Origin: Singulisphaera sp.
GTDB lineage: Bacteria; Planctomycetota; Planctomycetia; Isosphaerales; Isosphaeraceae
Length of the DNA stretch: 61,638 nt
Assembly (NCBI GenBank): GCA_027451445.1
Contig: DAIDJG010000071.1
Location: 1-61,638 of the forward strand
Direction: 5' to 3'
Shown: piece by piece, positions 1 to 8,212 of the stretch
Position numbering within the stretch: position 1 is the stretch's first letter
How the letters are laid out: each line of letters starts with the position of its first letter
The notes under the pieces: model-generated
Database searches by the model: none
Told to the model about the DNA's origin: nothing
What the model saw: only the letters and a program-made list of their open reading frames with translations
Made by a program: the position numbers and the translations under genes

Positions 1-563
1 TCGTCGAATCCGGGCGGGGGCGGCGGCGCCACCTGCGGGGGGAAGCGCCAGGCATGCCAGGCCCTGTAGCAGCAGTTATGCACGACGAACCATTCCGTCT
101 GTTGTTCGTCGGCGGCAAGCCACTGGGCGTACCGACCCCACACCGCCGGGTGGGCTAACCAATCCACATGGAGCCCGCCCTTCGCAATCTTGAAGTATTC
201 TGTGTAGTTGACGAGCTTGCGCGTGGCCTCGCTCAATTCGAACTCGCGCACCAGCTTGATGGTCTTGTATAATGGGACATCGTAGCGCTTCTGGCCATAG
301 CAGGGCGGCGTGCGCGGCTTGTCCTCCCAGACACGTTTAGGATCCTCGGGCCAGCCCCCGGTAACGACGACCGGTTCAATGCCCGGTAGTTCATCAAGAC
401 ACTTCGCCAGCAACTTGATCCCCGCGTTGAACTCATGGTCGCCGGGTCCGTGGCTCGGCTTGCCGGCAACGAGGACGATTTTTGCATCGGCGGCGCGGGC
501 GTCGCTGGTCAACATTCCGGCCGCCAACACAGCCAGAGTGCACAAACCAATTGTTTTCTGCAT
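1..563 (-). CDS. Exported ThuA-like protein, C-terminus cut by window edge
   Basis: The frame is open from an ATG at 563 to the window edge, giving at least 187 codons with no stop. The first ~25 residues form a signal peptide (hydrophobic stretch LCTLAVLAAGM, cleavage near ARA-AD). Residues ~28-72 contain KIVLVAGKPSHGPGDHEF and a VTGGWP motif. These resemble the opening of planctomycete ThuA-like (trehalose-utilization family) proteins. After GWPEDP the usual ThuA run (a hydrophobic strand followed by a DGG-type motif) does not appear. The rest is a Trp/Tyr-rich sequence I do not recognise. The family call therefore rests on the N-terminus alone. The gene points the same way as the oxidoreductase upstream of it, but a terminator lies between them, so it is probably a separate transcript. 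Confidence 0.5.
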   Translation of the reverse strand, partial: MQKTIGLCTLAVLAAGMLTSDARAADAKIVLVAGKPSHGPGDHEFNAGIKLLAKCLDELPGIEPVVVTGGWPEDPKRVWEDKPRTPPCYGQKRYDVPLYKTIKLVREFELSEATRKLVNYTEYFKIAKGGLHVDWLAHPAVWGRYAQWLAADEQQTEWFVVHNCCYRAWHAWRFPPQVAPPPPPGFD

Positions 564-604
564 GAGTCGCTCCTGAATGGGATCCGAGCATCCTGTGTGT
601 AATG

Positions 605-639
605 CTAAAAGGGGAGGATGGAACGGATCCACCCTCCCC
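605..639 (-). terminator. Intrinsic terminator after the Gfo/Idh/MocA gene
   Basis: GGGGAGG at 611-617 pairs with CCTCCCC at 633-639. After one mismatch the stem continues with TGGA/TCCA. Read on the minus strand, the hairpin is followed at once by TTTTAG (610-605). It lies 33 nt past the stop codon at 673, the expected place for a Rho-independent terminator. Confidence 0.65.
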
Positions 640-672
640 AGCGTTTACCGATTTCTCGAGCCTCATACCCGC

Positions 673-1953
673 TCAGCCCATCTCGGACTGCCCCGGCACG
701 GCCACCGGCGGCAGCGGCAGCGACGCACCCAGCTCGAGCTTGGACGGCGCCCAGGTGTACTTCGAGTTCAGCGCGTCTTCCCATGTGACGGCCTTGCCCG
801 TGTAGGCCGACATGCGGCCCATGATCGCCGTGAGGGTGCTTTCAGCGACCGTTTGCAGCTCGTTGAGGGGCTTGCCATCGCGGATGCTGGCGACCAGGTC
901 GATGTGCTCCTGATCGTACGGGTTGGTCTCATTGCCGCGGAACCGCCAGGGGCTCTCGCCCTTGATGGCGCTCGTGATGCTGGACCATTCGCCCTTCGTG
1001 CCGACAACGGTCTCGGAGACGTTGTTCTCGCAGCCGTCGATCTGACGGCACATGCTCATAACATGGACACCCTTGGGGTACTCATAATCGACCGCGAAGT
1101 GGTCGAAGATGTGGCCATAGGCCGTGCTGGTGCGGACCTGGCGGCCGCCCATGGCGACGGCGCGGACGGGGTGGTTGCCCACGGCCCAGTTGGCGACGTC
1201 GAGGTTGTGAACGTGCTGCTCGCAGATGTGATCGCCCGAGAGCCAGGTGAAGTACAGCCAGTTGCGGAGCTGCCACTCCATGTCCGACCACGACGATTCG
1301 CGGGGCTTCATCCAGAGGCCGCCCTGATTCCAGAAGACCCGGGCAAACTGGATGTCGCCGATCGCCCCGTCGTGCAGGCGCTTCATCGCTTCGAGGTAGC
1401 GGGCCTGGTGCCGGCGCTGGGTGCCGGCGACAACGGCCAGGTTCTTTTCCTTGGCCAGCTTCGCTGATTCGAGGCATTGGCGGATGCCCGGGCCGTCGAC
1501 GGCCACCGGCTTCTCGGTGAAGACGTTCTTGCCCGCCTCGATCGCCGCAGCAATGTGGGTGGGACGGAAGCCCGGCGGGGTTGCCAGGATCACCAGGTCG
1601 ACATCCGTGGCGAGCAGTTTCTTGTACGCATCGAAGCCGGTGAAGGAACGGTCTGAGGTCACATCGAGCTTGTCGCCGAGCTTCTTGAGGTTGTTCTTGG
1701 CGTTGTCGAGATGGTCCGGGAACATGTCGGCCATCGCGTAGATCTTGACGTTCGACGCCGACCGCGCCGACTGTTCCGCCGCGCCCGTGCCTCGGCCGCC
1801 GCAGCCGATCAGGCCAACCTTGATCGTGTCACTGCCCGCCGCGTGAACGGTCGGCACAGCGCTCAGACTGGCCACCGCCGCGGCGGCTGTCGACGCTTTG
1901 AGGAAGTCCCTGCGGGACGCGGACACGGAATTCTTCGACGAGGGTTCGGTCAT
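673..1953 (-). CDS. Gfo/Idh/MocA family oxidoreductase with Tat-like leader
   Basis: 426 residues. Members of this family use NAD(P) to oxidise or epimerise sugars and related polyols. The leader has twin arginines in SRRDFLKAS (R14-R15), an Ala-rich hydrophobic stretch and a VHA-AG cleavage site near residue 38, so a folded exported enzyme is likely. The Rossmann motif GLIGCGGRGTG is at 47-57, and the family signature EKP (in FTEKPVAV) is at 147-149. The C-terminal half fits the GFO_IDH_MocA C-terminal fold. The ATG at 1953 was chosen because GGGAGAAA lies just upstream and the leader starts cleanly; the frame stays open further upstream but reads as non-coding. Substrate unknown. Planctomycetes carry many paralogues of this kind. 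Confidence 0.9.
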   Translation of the reverse strand: MTEPSSKNSVSASRRDFLKASTAAAAVASLSAVPTVHAAGSDTIKVGLIGCGGRGTGAAEQSARSASNVKIYAMADMFPDHLDNAKNNLKKLGDKLDVTSDRSFTGFDAYKKLLATDVDLVILATPPGFRPTHIAAAIEAGKNVFTEKPVAVDGPGIRQCLESAKLAKEKNLAVVAGTQRRHQARYLEAMKRLHDGAIGDIQFARVFWNQGGLWMKPRESSWSDMEWQLRNWLYFTWLSGDHICEQHVHNLDVANWAVGNHPVRAVAMGGRQVRTSTAYGHIFDHFAVDYEYPKGVHVMSMCRQIDGCENNVSETVVGTKGEWSSITSAIKGESPWRFRGNETNPYDQEHIDLVASIRDGKPLNELQTVAESTLTAIMGRMSAYTGKAVTWEDALNSKYTWAPSKLELGASLPLPPVAVPGQSEMG

Positions 1954-2048
1954 GGATCGTTTCTCCCTGGTGAGATGCTGCGCAACAATGGTGGGTTGTG
2001 AATGCTCAGAGACTTCGACTCTTCGCAGACGAGATAAGCACGCGGGCG

Positions 2049-3098
2049 TCAACGACTCCCCTTCCCCTTCACGACGGCCGACTTGAAGCCCTTCAGATCC
2101 TCTTGCTCCTCGAGCGGCCGGATCACGCGGAACCCGATGATCGTCGCGTCGGTGTGCCACCAAATGCTTTGGGGGCGCTGGGGATCGCGCATGCTGTACT
2201 CGGGGTTGGAGGCGGTCCGTGCCGCACTTCGGAGCCGGTCAGCGTCGTCGTCCCAGGTGCCTCCGCGCGAAACGTAGGAGTATTCCTTCGCCGTGGGAAT
2301 CACGACGGGGCCGACCACGGGTTGGGGAGAGCCAGCGAGCTTACTGTAAATGTCCGCAACGTAGTGGTCCAGGCACCACTCCCCGACATTTCCGTGCATA
2401 TCGTGGAGGCCCCAGGGGTTCGGCTTCTTCTTGCCGATGGGCATGGGCTTCTCGGCGTTTTCGACGTACCAGGCGTATTCCCCGAGCTGTTCGGGATCGT
2501 CGCCGAACGAATAGGCGGTCTTCGTCCCGGCACGGCAGGCGTATTCCCACTCGGCCTCGGTGGGCAGCCGGTAGAGCTTTCCGGTCTTGGCGGAGAGCCA
2601 GCGGGTGTACTCGAGCGCTGCGTGGTGGGTCATGCAGATGGCGGGCTGGTTTTTGTGGCCGAAGCCGAAGGTCATGTCCGCGTACGGCGGCGTGGGGCGG
2701 GTCACGGCGTCGGCGGCCATTTCCGTGGGTGACTGCTTCGTGAGGTCAACGCCCTCCCGGCTCTTCTTCTTGATGTCGAGCGAGAAGCAGTACTGGTCGT
2801 ACTCGTCCCAGGTCACTTCGCACTTGGCCATCCAGAAGGGGTTGATCCGGACGGCGTGTACGGGGCCTTCATCCTCCGAGCGCTTCGCCTCCTTGGCGGG
2901 GCTGCCCATCTCGAACGTGCCGCCGGGGATCGGGAGCATTTCGAAGGTGAGCTCGGTCCCGGCGATCTTCTCGACGTAGGGCTTCATGTCGGAGGCTTTG
3001 ACGGGAGCTTGCTGCGCGAGCGCGGGGACTGTGGACGCGAGCGCGGCGATAAACGTCGCTAATGCGAACGGCGATCGAAAATGCGAGGGCAGGCGCAC
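2049..3098 (-). CDS. Exported SUMF1/FGE-fold protein without catalytic cysteines
   Basis: 349 residues, starting at GTG 3098, which has a GGAGAAG site upstream and gives a signal peptide (FALATFIAALASTVPALA). The formylglycine-generating-enzyme fold is clear: IPGGTFEMGS (57-66), RLPTEAEWEYACRAGT, NPWGLHDMHGNVGEWCLD, YVSRGGTWDDD and a closing IIGFRVIRP. In true sulfatase-activating enzymes the RGGSY-type segment is followed by catalytic cysteines. Here SRGGTWDDDADRLRSAART has none, so formylglycine generation is unlikely. Such domains are common in planctomycetes as binding or scaffold folds. A 95-nt gap separates it from the oxidoreductase gene downstream on the same strand, so they may be cotranscribed. 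Confidence 0.85.
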   Translation of the reverse strand: MRLPSHFRSPFALATFIAALASTVPALAQQAPVKASDMKPYVEKIAGTELTFEMLPIPGGTFEMGSPAKEAKRSEDEGPVHAVRINPFWMAKCEVTWDEYDQYCFSLDIKKKSREGVDLTKQSPTEMAADAVTRPTPPYADMTFGFGHKNQPAICMTHHAALEYTRWLSAKTGKLYRLPTEAEWEYACRAGTKTAYSFGDDPEQLGEYAWYVENAEKPMPIGKKKPNPWGLHDMHGNVGEWCLDHYVADIYSKLAGSPQPVVGPVVIPTAKEYSYVSRGGTWDDDADRLRSAARTASNPEYSMRDPQRPQSIWWHTDATIIGFRVIRPLEEQEDLKGFKSAVVKGKGSR

Positions 3099-3176
3099 GT
3101 GACCACTTCTCCAGGAAAGACGCCTTTGGGATAGTCTACAAGTCACCTTGAATCGAGAACGCCGGGAGGCACGACC

Positions 3177-4217
3177 ATGAAGTTCAAAGGCGCGACGCAG
3201 CCGGCAACCTGGCTGCTCCTGGGGTTGGTGCTTTCCCTGGGTGCGGGGTCCGAAAAGGACCTCGATCGCTTCGAGTTTGCCGAAACCCACATGGGGAGCC
3301 AGTTCCGCCTAGTTTTATACTGCGCCGACGCCTCCACCGCCAGACGCGCGTCCCGTGCGGCCTTCGATCGCATCGCGGCGCTCGACGCCGCGCTCAGCGA
3401 TTACAACCCCGACAGCGAGTTGATGCGCCTCTGCGAGAAGGCCGGAGGGCCTCCCGTCAAGGTGAGCGACGATCTGTTCGACGTGCTTCAGCACTCGCTC
3501 GCGATGTACGAACGGTCGGACGGCGCTTTCGACGTAACCGTCGGGCCCATCGTCCGGCTCTGGCGCCGAGCAGGTCGCGACCGGAAGATGCCGGCGGCGG
3601 ACCGGCTCGCGGAGGCCCGGGCGCTCGTCGGCTCCGATAAAATCAAACTCGATGCGCAGAACAAGACGGTCCAGCTTCTCAAGCGAGGGATGAAGCTTGA
3701 TCTTGGGGGAATCGCCAAAGGGTACGCGTCGCAGGCCGCGATTGACGTTTTGAAACGGGAAGGGATCGACCGTGCCCTCTGCGCAGGGGCTGGCGATATT
3801 GTCGTGAGCAATCCGCCACCCGGCAAGGACGGCTGGACGATCGGCATCGCACCGCTCGAAGCGCCGGGCACGAAACCCAGCCGATTTCTCCTGCTCGCCA
3901 AAGCCGCCGTCTCGACGGCAGGTGACGCTGAACGGTTCGTCGAGATCGACGGCAAACGCTATTCGCACATCGTCGACCCCAAAACCGGTCTGGGAGTCGT
4001 TGATCGGGCGAGCGTGACCGTTGTCGCGGACGATGGCGCCACGGCGGATGCGCTGGATACGGCCGTCTATGGTCTGGGTCCCGAACGGGGTCTGAAGCTT
4101 GTCGAGGCAACCGACCACGCGGCGGCACTGATCGCCAGGCTCACCTCGGAGGGGACGAAGACCTACGAATCGGATCGCTTTCGGACCCTGCGAATGACGA
4201 AGCCCGAGAAGCCGTGA
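3177..4217 (+). CDS. apbE: ApbE-family FAD:protein FMN transferase, exported
   Basis: 346 residues. ApbE enzymes hydrolyse FAD and attach FMN to a Thr of extracytoplasmic redox proteins such as NqrB/C and RnfG, using Mg2+. An N-terminal hydrophobic segment (LLLGLVLSLGAGS) indicates export. Family motifs are DLGGIAKGYA (175-184), GAGDIVVSN (204-212), STAGDAERF (near 246), HIVDPKTG (264-271) and ADALDTAVYGLG (290-301), which carries the Mg2+-binding Asp/Thr. GGGAGG sits upstream of the ATG. It is divergent from the SUMF1-fold gene (78-nt gap) and convergent with the CAP gene. No NQR, RNF or flavinylated partner is visible nearby. Length is normal for the family. Confidence 0.9.
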   Translation: MKFKGATQPATWLLLGLVLSLGAGSEKDLDRFEFAETHMGSQFRLVLYCADASTARRASRAAFDRIAALDAALSDYNPDSELMRLCEKAGGPPVKVSDDLFDVLQHSLAMYERSDGAFDVTVGPIVRLWRRAGRDRKMPAADRLAEARALVGSDKIKLDAQNKTVQLLKRGMKLDLGGIAKGYASQAAIDVLKREGIDRALCAGAGDIVVSNPPPGKDGWTIGIAPLEAPGTKPSRFLLLAKAAVSTAGDAERFVEIDGKRYSHIVDPKTGLGVVDRASVTVVADDGATADALDTAVYGLGPERGLKLVEATDHAAALIARLTSEGTKTYESDRFRTLRMTKPEKP

Positions 4218-4244
4218 GCTGAAGCGCGAACGCAAACCGTCGGC

Positions 4245-5027
4245 TCAACCGTTCATAGGCTCGCCAAATTCCTGGGTGTAATACGGCAACCCGGCGCTGT
4301 CGTACGCGATCCCCACGCCGATCTCCGTGTAGTTCGGGTTGAGCAGGTTGGCCCTGTGTTCGGGCGAAGCCTCCCAGGCCGCGACGACCGAGTTCGCGTC
4401 GGGGAAGAAGTTGGCAATGTTCTCTCCAGCCATCTGGTAGCTGTAGTCGACGTAGGTCAGCCGATCGGTGAGTGCTGGCAACGCAGCGCCCGTGACCGAG
4501 TGGCTCAGTTGGTCGACCTGGGCCATCTGGCTCGATTGGATGTTCGCGGCCGCTACGAGCTTCTCGTTAACGGTGAGCGGAGCCAGCCCATTCTGCACGC
4601 GAAACGCGTTCGTGTCAGCGACGATCGCTTGTTCCAACGCGTTTTCTGTGTCCAAGCCCGAGGCCGCGCTGGCGGGCGGACTGGTCACGGGAGCGGGTGG
4701 AGGAGGCGTCGAGACAGGCGGTGGAGAGGCAGGCGCTGTGAACCACGCTGGCAGACTGGGAGCCGGTTTGTTGGTGATCCCAGACACCTTTACGTTCGTT
4801 TGGCTAGGGTGATGTGCGACCGGCTTGGGCTTGTGAACGACCGGTGTGTGGTGCGGTCTGGTTCGCTCAGCGGCCGGTGCGTGTTTAGTCGCCGAATGGG
4901 GGTGATGTGCAACATGAGCTTTAGCCACAACATGACCGGCACTGCCGGCAACGCCGCCGGACAGGAGCAGACGTTCATCCAAAGCATCGACGCCAGGATG
5001 AAACCGGTGTTTACGGTTTCCCTTCAT
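4245..5027 (-). CDS. CAP/SCP-domain exported protein with LExRxLLS-type N-terminus
   Basis: 260 residues. Residues 16-23 read LDERLLLS, a variant of the planctomycete N-terminal 'LEPRxLLS' motif found on exported and surface proteins. A His/Lys-rich segment (about 34-95) and a Pro/Ser/Thr-rich linker (about 95-130) follow, probably spanning the envelope or wall. The C-terminal ~125 residues form a bacterial CAP (SCP/PR-1) domain: QSSQMAQVDQLSHSV, MAGENIANFF, WEASPEHRANLLNPNYTEIGVGIAY and YYTQEFGEP. CAP domains act extracellularly, and the bacterial ones are mostly uncharacterised. The ATG at 5027 has a GAGA-type site and gives the motif its usual distance from the start. The last residues touch the downstream convergent apbE end (27-nt gap). 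Confidence 0.88.
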   Translation of the reverse strand: MKGNRKHRFHPGVDALDERLLLSGGVAGSAGHVVAKAHVAHHPHSATKHAPAAERTRPHHTPVVHKPKPVAHHPSQTNVKVSGITNKPAPSLPAWFTAPASPPPVSTPPPPAPVTSPPASAASGLDTENALEQAIVADTNAFRVQNGLAPLTVNEKLVAAANIQSSQMAQVDQLSHSVTGAALPALTDRLTYVDYSYQMAGENIANFFPDANSVVAAWEASPEHRANLLNPNYTEIGVGIAYDSAGLPYYTQEFGEPMNG

Positions 5028-5363
5028 CCCAATCTCTTTTCGTGATGGAAGCAGCGAGTAGGCAACTCAGCAAAAGGCGGGAGTGAGGCGGGTACCAGTG
5101 TATCCGCCCTGGTGAAACACTAGGCCATGCCCACAGCTTTGTGTGTTTTTTTGGAACACGCGAGGGCCGGTCGCGGGGACTATGCTCCAACGCTCACGTT
5201 TCGTCAAGACAACTGTGATTGCTCATGCGGAATGCTCACCTGCGTGAGCACCACATTGCCCGTGACGGGAAACACTCCCCCCTTGGCCTGCTGCCGGACA
5301 CCCGGCAGAATGAGTTCCTTCCCGGTCGAGAATGTCTCTTGCAGCAGCGTGAGGAGAGTGAGC
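5028..5363. other. Divergent intergenic region with two small hairpins
   Basis: 336 bp separate the CAP gene (-) from the unknown exported gene (+). Two perfect small inverted repeats lie in the probable leader of the plus-strand gene: GCTCAC-CTGC-GTGAGC at 5234-5249 and CTGCCGG-ACAC-CCGGCAG at 5291-5308. I see no convincing sigma-70 hexamer pair and no credible small ORF. Regulatory meaning is unknown. Confidence 0.35.
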
Positions 5364-6560
5364 ATGTTTCGCGCTTTCTGGGTGAGTTCGGCATTCCTGG
5401 GAACACTGGCAATTGGTGCAGTCTGGGGAGACGAGTTCGACCGGCTTGAGGGCGAAGCGCTCTTCGGTGTTCCTGAAAGCAAGGACGCGAAGTCGCCCAA
5501 AATGTTGTCGATGGGCGACCTCGACAGTCTCCCGACTGTGCTGCGCGACTCGCGATCGGCATTGCTGATTGTAAAGACCGATCAGGGCAATCTCTCTCGG
5601 TTACTCGTCACGCCGGGGTTGCGAAAACCTTTGATCGAGGGGGCCGCGATGGAGGCGATGAAGAAGGAGGGAAAGGAACCCAAGCTTCTCCCCGTCGTTG
5701 CCCTGGATCGCTTCGACACGTTCGACGCGAGCAACCGCGCCGCGCGCCTCGCGCGCGGTAAGGATCTCATGCTTTTTGACGGCTTTCAGTTCGATCTCGA
5801 CAGCGGCCAGGTCGTGCCCGAGGGCCAAGGTGGCGATCTTCAGTTCGTCGTCAAAGGGGAAGGCGGACCCCGCCTGGTTCCGGTCGGTAAGTCGGCGTTC
5901 TTTACGTTGACGAAGCTCCCTGCGCAAGTGGCCAAGGGGGCGCCTCGACCGTCGATTGGACGAGCGGTGTTCCCGGCCGACTTCAACGGTCGCTATCAGC
6001 TCGTGGCAAACGGCCAGTGGTCGGGCGTGCTCGACTTGAAGGTGGGAGACGACAAGAGTGTCAAAGGGCGTTTCCGCTCCGACTTGAACGGGGCGTCGTA
6101 CGCGGTCGAAGGAGAGGTCGGGGTCGATGTCCCTCAGAAAATCACCTTCCGCGTCGACTTTCCAAGGACGCACCAGGATTACGAAGGGTTGCTCTGGACG
6201 GAAGGAAAAGGGGCGATGGCCGGCACCGCGACGATGATGAACCGTTCCTTCGGGTTCTTCGCGATCCGACAGGACGGGCACTTCAACCCGGAAGGAGACG
6301 ATCTGGGAACGCTATCGAAGAATTCGAGCAAGCCCCACCGTAAGACGGTCGCCGTCCGGAAGGGGGAGTATGCCCTCGACGGGAAAACGCGGACCGACCT
6401 GGAACTGACCGAAGACCTCAAGCGCCTCGTGGCCGCCGAACCCGAGACCTGGGTCCTGCTTCAAGTCCCTGACGACGAGACGTTCGCGGGAATCGAACGA
6501 GCCTTTGAGGTCATTACTGCGGCGGGTGTCTCGACTATCCGGCTAGGCGGCGTCGACTAG
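5364..6560 (+). CDS. Unknown exported protein with ExbD/TolR-like C-terminal tail
   Basis: 398 residues. The ATG at 5364 has AGGAG upstream and opens a signal peptide (FWVSSAFLGTLAIGAVWG). The frame stays open upstream to 5127, but that part reads as non-coding. No domain is recognised over residues 25-340. The sequence is charged and soluble, with a lipocalin-like pattern of short strands around 200-310 (NGRYQLVANGQWSGVLDLKV, TATMMNRSFGFFAIRQDG). The last ~45 residues (AAEPETWVLLQVPDDETFAGIERAFEV, then AAGVSTIRLGG) resemble the periplasmic domain of ExbD/TolR, a weak similarity judged by eye. No ExbB or TolQ gene is next to it. It is followed by the MITE-like repeat and then an oppositely oriented gene, so it is probably monocistronic. 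Confidence 0.75.
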   Translation: MFRAFWVSSAFLGTLAIGAVWGDEFDRLEGEALFGVPESKDAKSPKMLSMGDLDSLPTVLRDSRSALLIVKTDQGNLSRLLVTPGLRKPLIEGAAMEAMKKEGKEPKLLPVVALDRFDTFDASNRAARLARGKDLMLFDGFQFDLDSGQVVPEGQGGDLQFVVKGEGGPRLVPVGKSAFFTLTKLPAQVAKGAPRPSIGRAVFPADFNGRYQLVANGQWSGVLDLKVGDDKSVKGRFRSDLNGASYAVEGEVGVDVPQKITFRVDFPRTHQDYEGLLWTEGKGAMAGTATMMNRSFGFFAIRQDGHFNPEGDDLGTLSKNSSKPHRKTVAVRKGEYALDGKTRTDLELTEDLKRLVAAEPETWVLLQVPDDETFAGIERAFEVITAAGVSTIRLGGVD

Positions 6561-6589
6561 AGCCCATCACAGTCGCGGTGTGCAGATTA

Positions 6590-6754
6590 GGGAGCGCGAG
6601 GCTCCGTCCGAGCCAGCCTTGTTCGGAGGACGAGTCTTCGAGTCCTCTGAACACCGCGCGTGATGACGTAGTCCCCTGGGCGGCACGCGATGATCCCTCG
6701 GCTCGAAGACTCGCCGACGGATCAAGGCTGGCTCGGACGGAGCCTCGCCCTCCC
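6590..6754. repeat. MITE-like inverted-repeat element
   Basis: 165-bp element without a plausible gene. The outer arms, 6590-6620 and 6724-6754, are 31-bp inverted repeats with one mismatch; the right arm on the minus strand begins GGGAGGGCGAGGCTCCGTCC. Nested inside is a perfect 12-bp inverted repeat, CGAGTCTTCGAG (6631-6642) against its complement at 6702-6713. The transcript could fold into one long imperfect hairpin. The arm motif GGCGAGGCTCC-GCCGAGCC is one I associate with dispersed repeats in planctomycete genomes; that recollection could not be checked here. No transposase gene or target-site duplication is evident. Confidence 0.75.
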
Positions 6755-6837
6755 AAAGACATGTCGATTCCAAACATGAAATGATCGTAGGAGGGCCGGC
6801 GTGCCCAATACGAGTGTGCACCACTCTCGCCAGCGCA

Positions 6838-8037
6838 CTATCGCCGTGCCTTCGATGAGTCCGGCACCTCTTTGGCAGTGGTTTGAACTGCGGGGATGTC
6901 GCGCCGACTCGTGGCTTCCTCTCTCAACGCGAGTCTGGATTCCTCAAAGTCTTCGACGGTGACTCGGCCGCGGTCCGGCTGAAACTGCGGTAAGGTGATC
7001 CAGCGTGATTGTGCACCGAGCCCGGCTTTCGGTTGCATCGCGGCGGCGACTGCCGCGCTGAGTGGTAACGCACCGTCACGGTCGAGATGGACCGTATCGA
7101 TGAACACGTCGTCGCCGTACCCGGAATGCCGAGCGTCGAGAATCGTGACGTGCGGGAATCGCACAAGGAAACTCGCGGCGAACCGCGCGAAACGCCCTTC
7201 GCCTCCGTACCAATCGCGCCAAGTTTGCACACCGGGACAGCGAGGGGTGAGGAGCCAGTACACGGGGATTCCACGCTGTTCCGCCAGCGTCAAAAAGCGC
7301 TCGACGAAGAGCACGTTCTGCGGGTTTGCGCTCCAGGTTCCCTCAACAAAGTGCGGCGGTGGAGGGGGCTCCGGTGGGACTTTGAACGTCCGTTTCATGC
7401 TGACCTGGGCCCCCTGGTTCACCATCCAATTACGGAGCGCAGCGCGAGAAGCTTCCTTGGTTCCAGGCCCCCTGCCCCGCAGGGCTTTCACGACGATGTT
7501 GCGAAGCTCGAAGCGATTTCTGAGCGTGGGGAGCAGTTGTCGCACCAGGATACCTGGGGCGAATTCAGGCTCGTTGAGCCTACTTCCCAGGTCCCACGCT
7601 TCGCGTGCGGTCAGCAACTCGGCCCAAGGCGCCAGGGCCTTATGACCGATCGGCTCTTCTTCCAGGAGCTTATCGTCAAAATCCACAATCACGGCGGTGG
7701 GCTTTGCGCCGGAGTCGAGGGCCCGTCGCAGCAAGTAGTAACTCGAAGGCGCCGGCCCCCCCGTAACCGCCAGATTAAATGTCGACATCCCCGTGGCGGC
7801 TTCGAAGACCCGGGGGACCAGCCCAAACTTGACACGGCTATCACCCAGACACAAAACCTCCGCACTCACGACACTGGTTTTGGTTTGCGCGTTGGCATAA
7901 GACCAACTCAGAGCGTTGTGATCCATGAATGTGATCGGATGAGTCGCGACGAGACTTTCGGTCCCGACGATGATCGCGATCATCCCCAGAAACCCCAGGG
8001 GTGCCCGCACCTTTTTCAACATCCTCACGAGGGGCAT
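6838..8037 (-). CDS. SGNH/GDSL-like hydrolase-fold membrane-anchored protein
   Basis: 399 residues. A single N-terminal hydrophobic segment (APLGFLGMIAIIVGTESLV) gives a membrane anchor or uncleaved signal. SGNH-type landmarks follow: VLCLGDSRVKFGLVP (block I, catalytic Ser in GDS), FNLAVTGGPAPSSYYLL (block II Gly), and DTVHLDRDGALPLS near the C-terminus (block V Asp and His). The arrangement resembles the membrane-linked SGNH proteins involved in O-acetylation of cell-surface glycans, but the substrate cannot be read from sequence. I chose ATG 8037 because GAGGA lies six bases upstream; a TTG at 8070 in the same frame lacks a site. Neighbours give no functional hint: the MITE-like repeat lies downstream and purK ends 175 bp upstream. 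Confidence 0.72.
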   Translation of the reverse strand: MPLVRMLKKVRAPLGFLGMIAIIVGTESLVATHPITFMDHNALSWSYANAQTKTSVVSAEVLCLGDSRVKFGLVPRVFEAATGMSTFNLAVTGGPAPSSYYLLRRALDSGAKPTAVIVDFDDKLLEEEPIGHKALAPWAELLTAREAWDLGSRLNEPEFAPGILVRQLLPTLRNRFELRNIVVKALRGRGPGTKEASRAALRNWMVNQGAQVSMKRTFKVPPEPPPPPHFVEGTWSANPQNVLFVERFLTLAEQRGIPVYWLLTPRCPGVQTWRDWYGGEGRFARFAASFLVRFPHVTILDARHSGYGDDVFIDTVHLDRDGALPLSAAVAAAMQPKAGLGAQSRWITLPQFQPDRGRVTVEDFEESRLALREEATSRRDIPAVQTTAKEVPDSSKARR

Positions 8038-8212
8038 GCCCGTTCCTCGCGAACCACTCCGTTCGGTCAAGCGGGGGGATCTTACGTCCTTTCTCGAAAG
8101 CGGGATACCTTTGTCTTGAGTAAAAGTGCGCCGGCGAGCGGGCCGACGGACTGTACGGAGGCAGCATCACTGCAACTTGCGTCTCAAGAGGCATTCGAGC
8201 AACAACTTGCGT

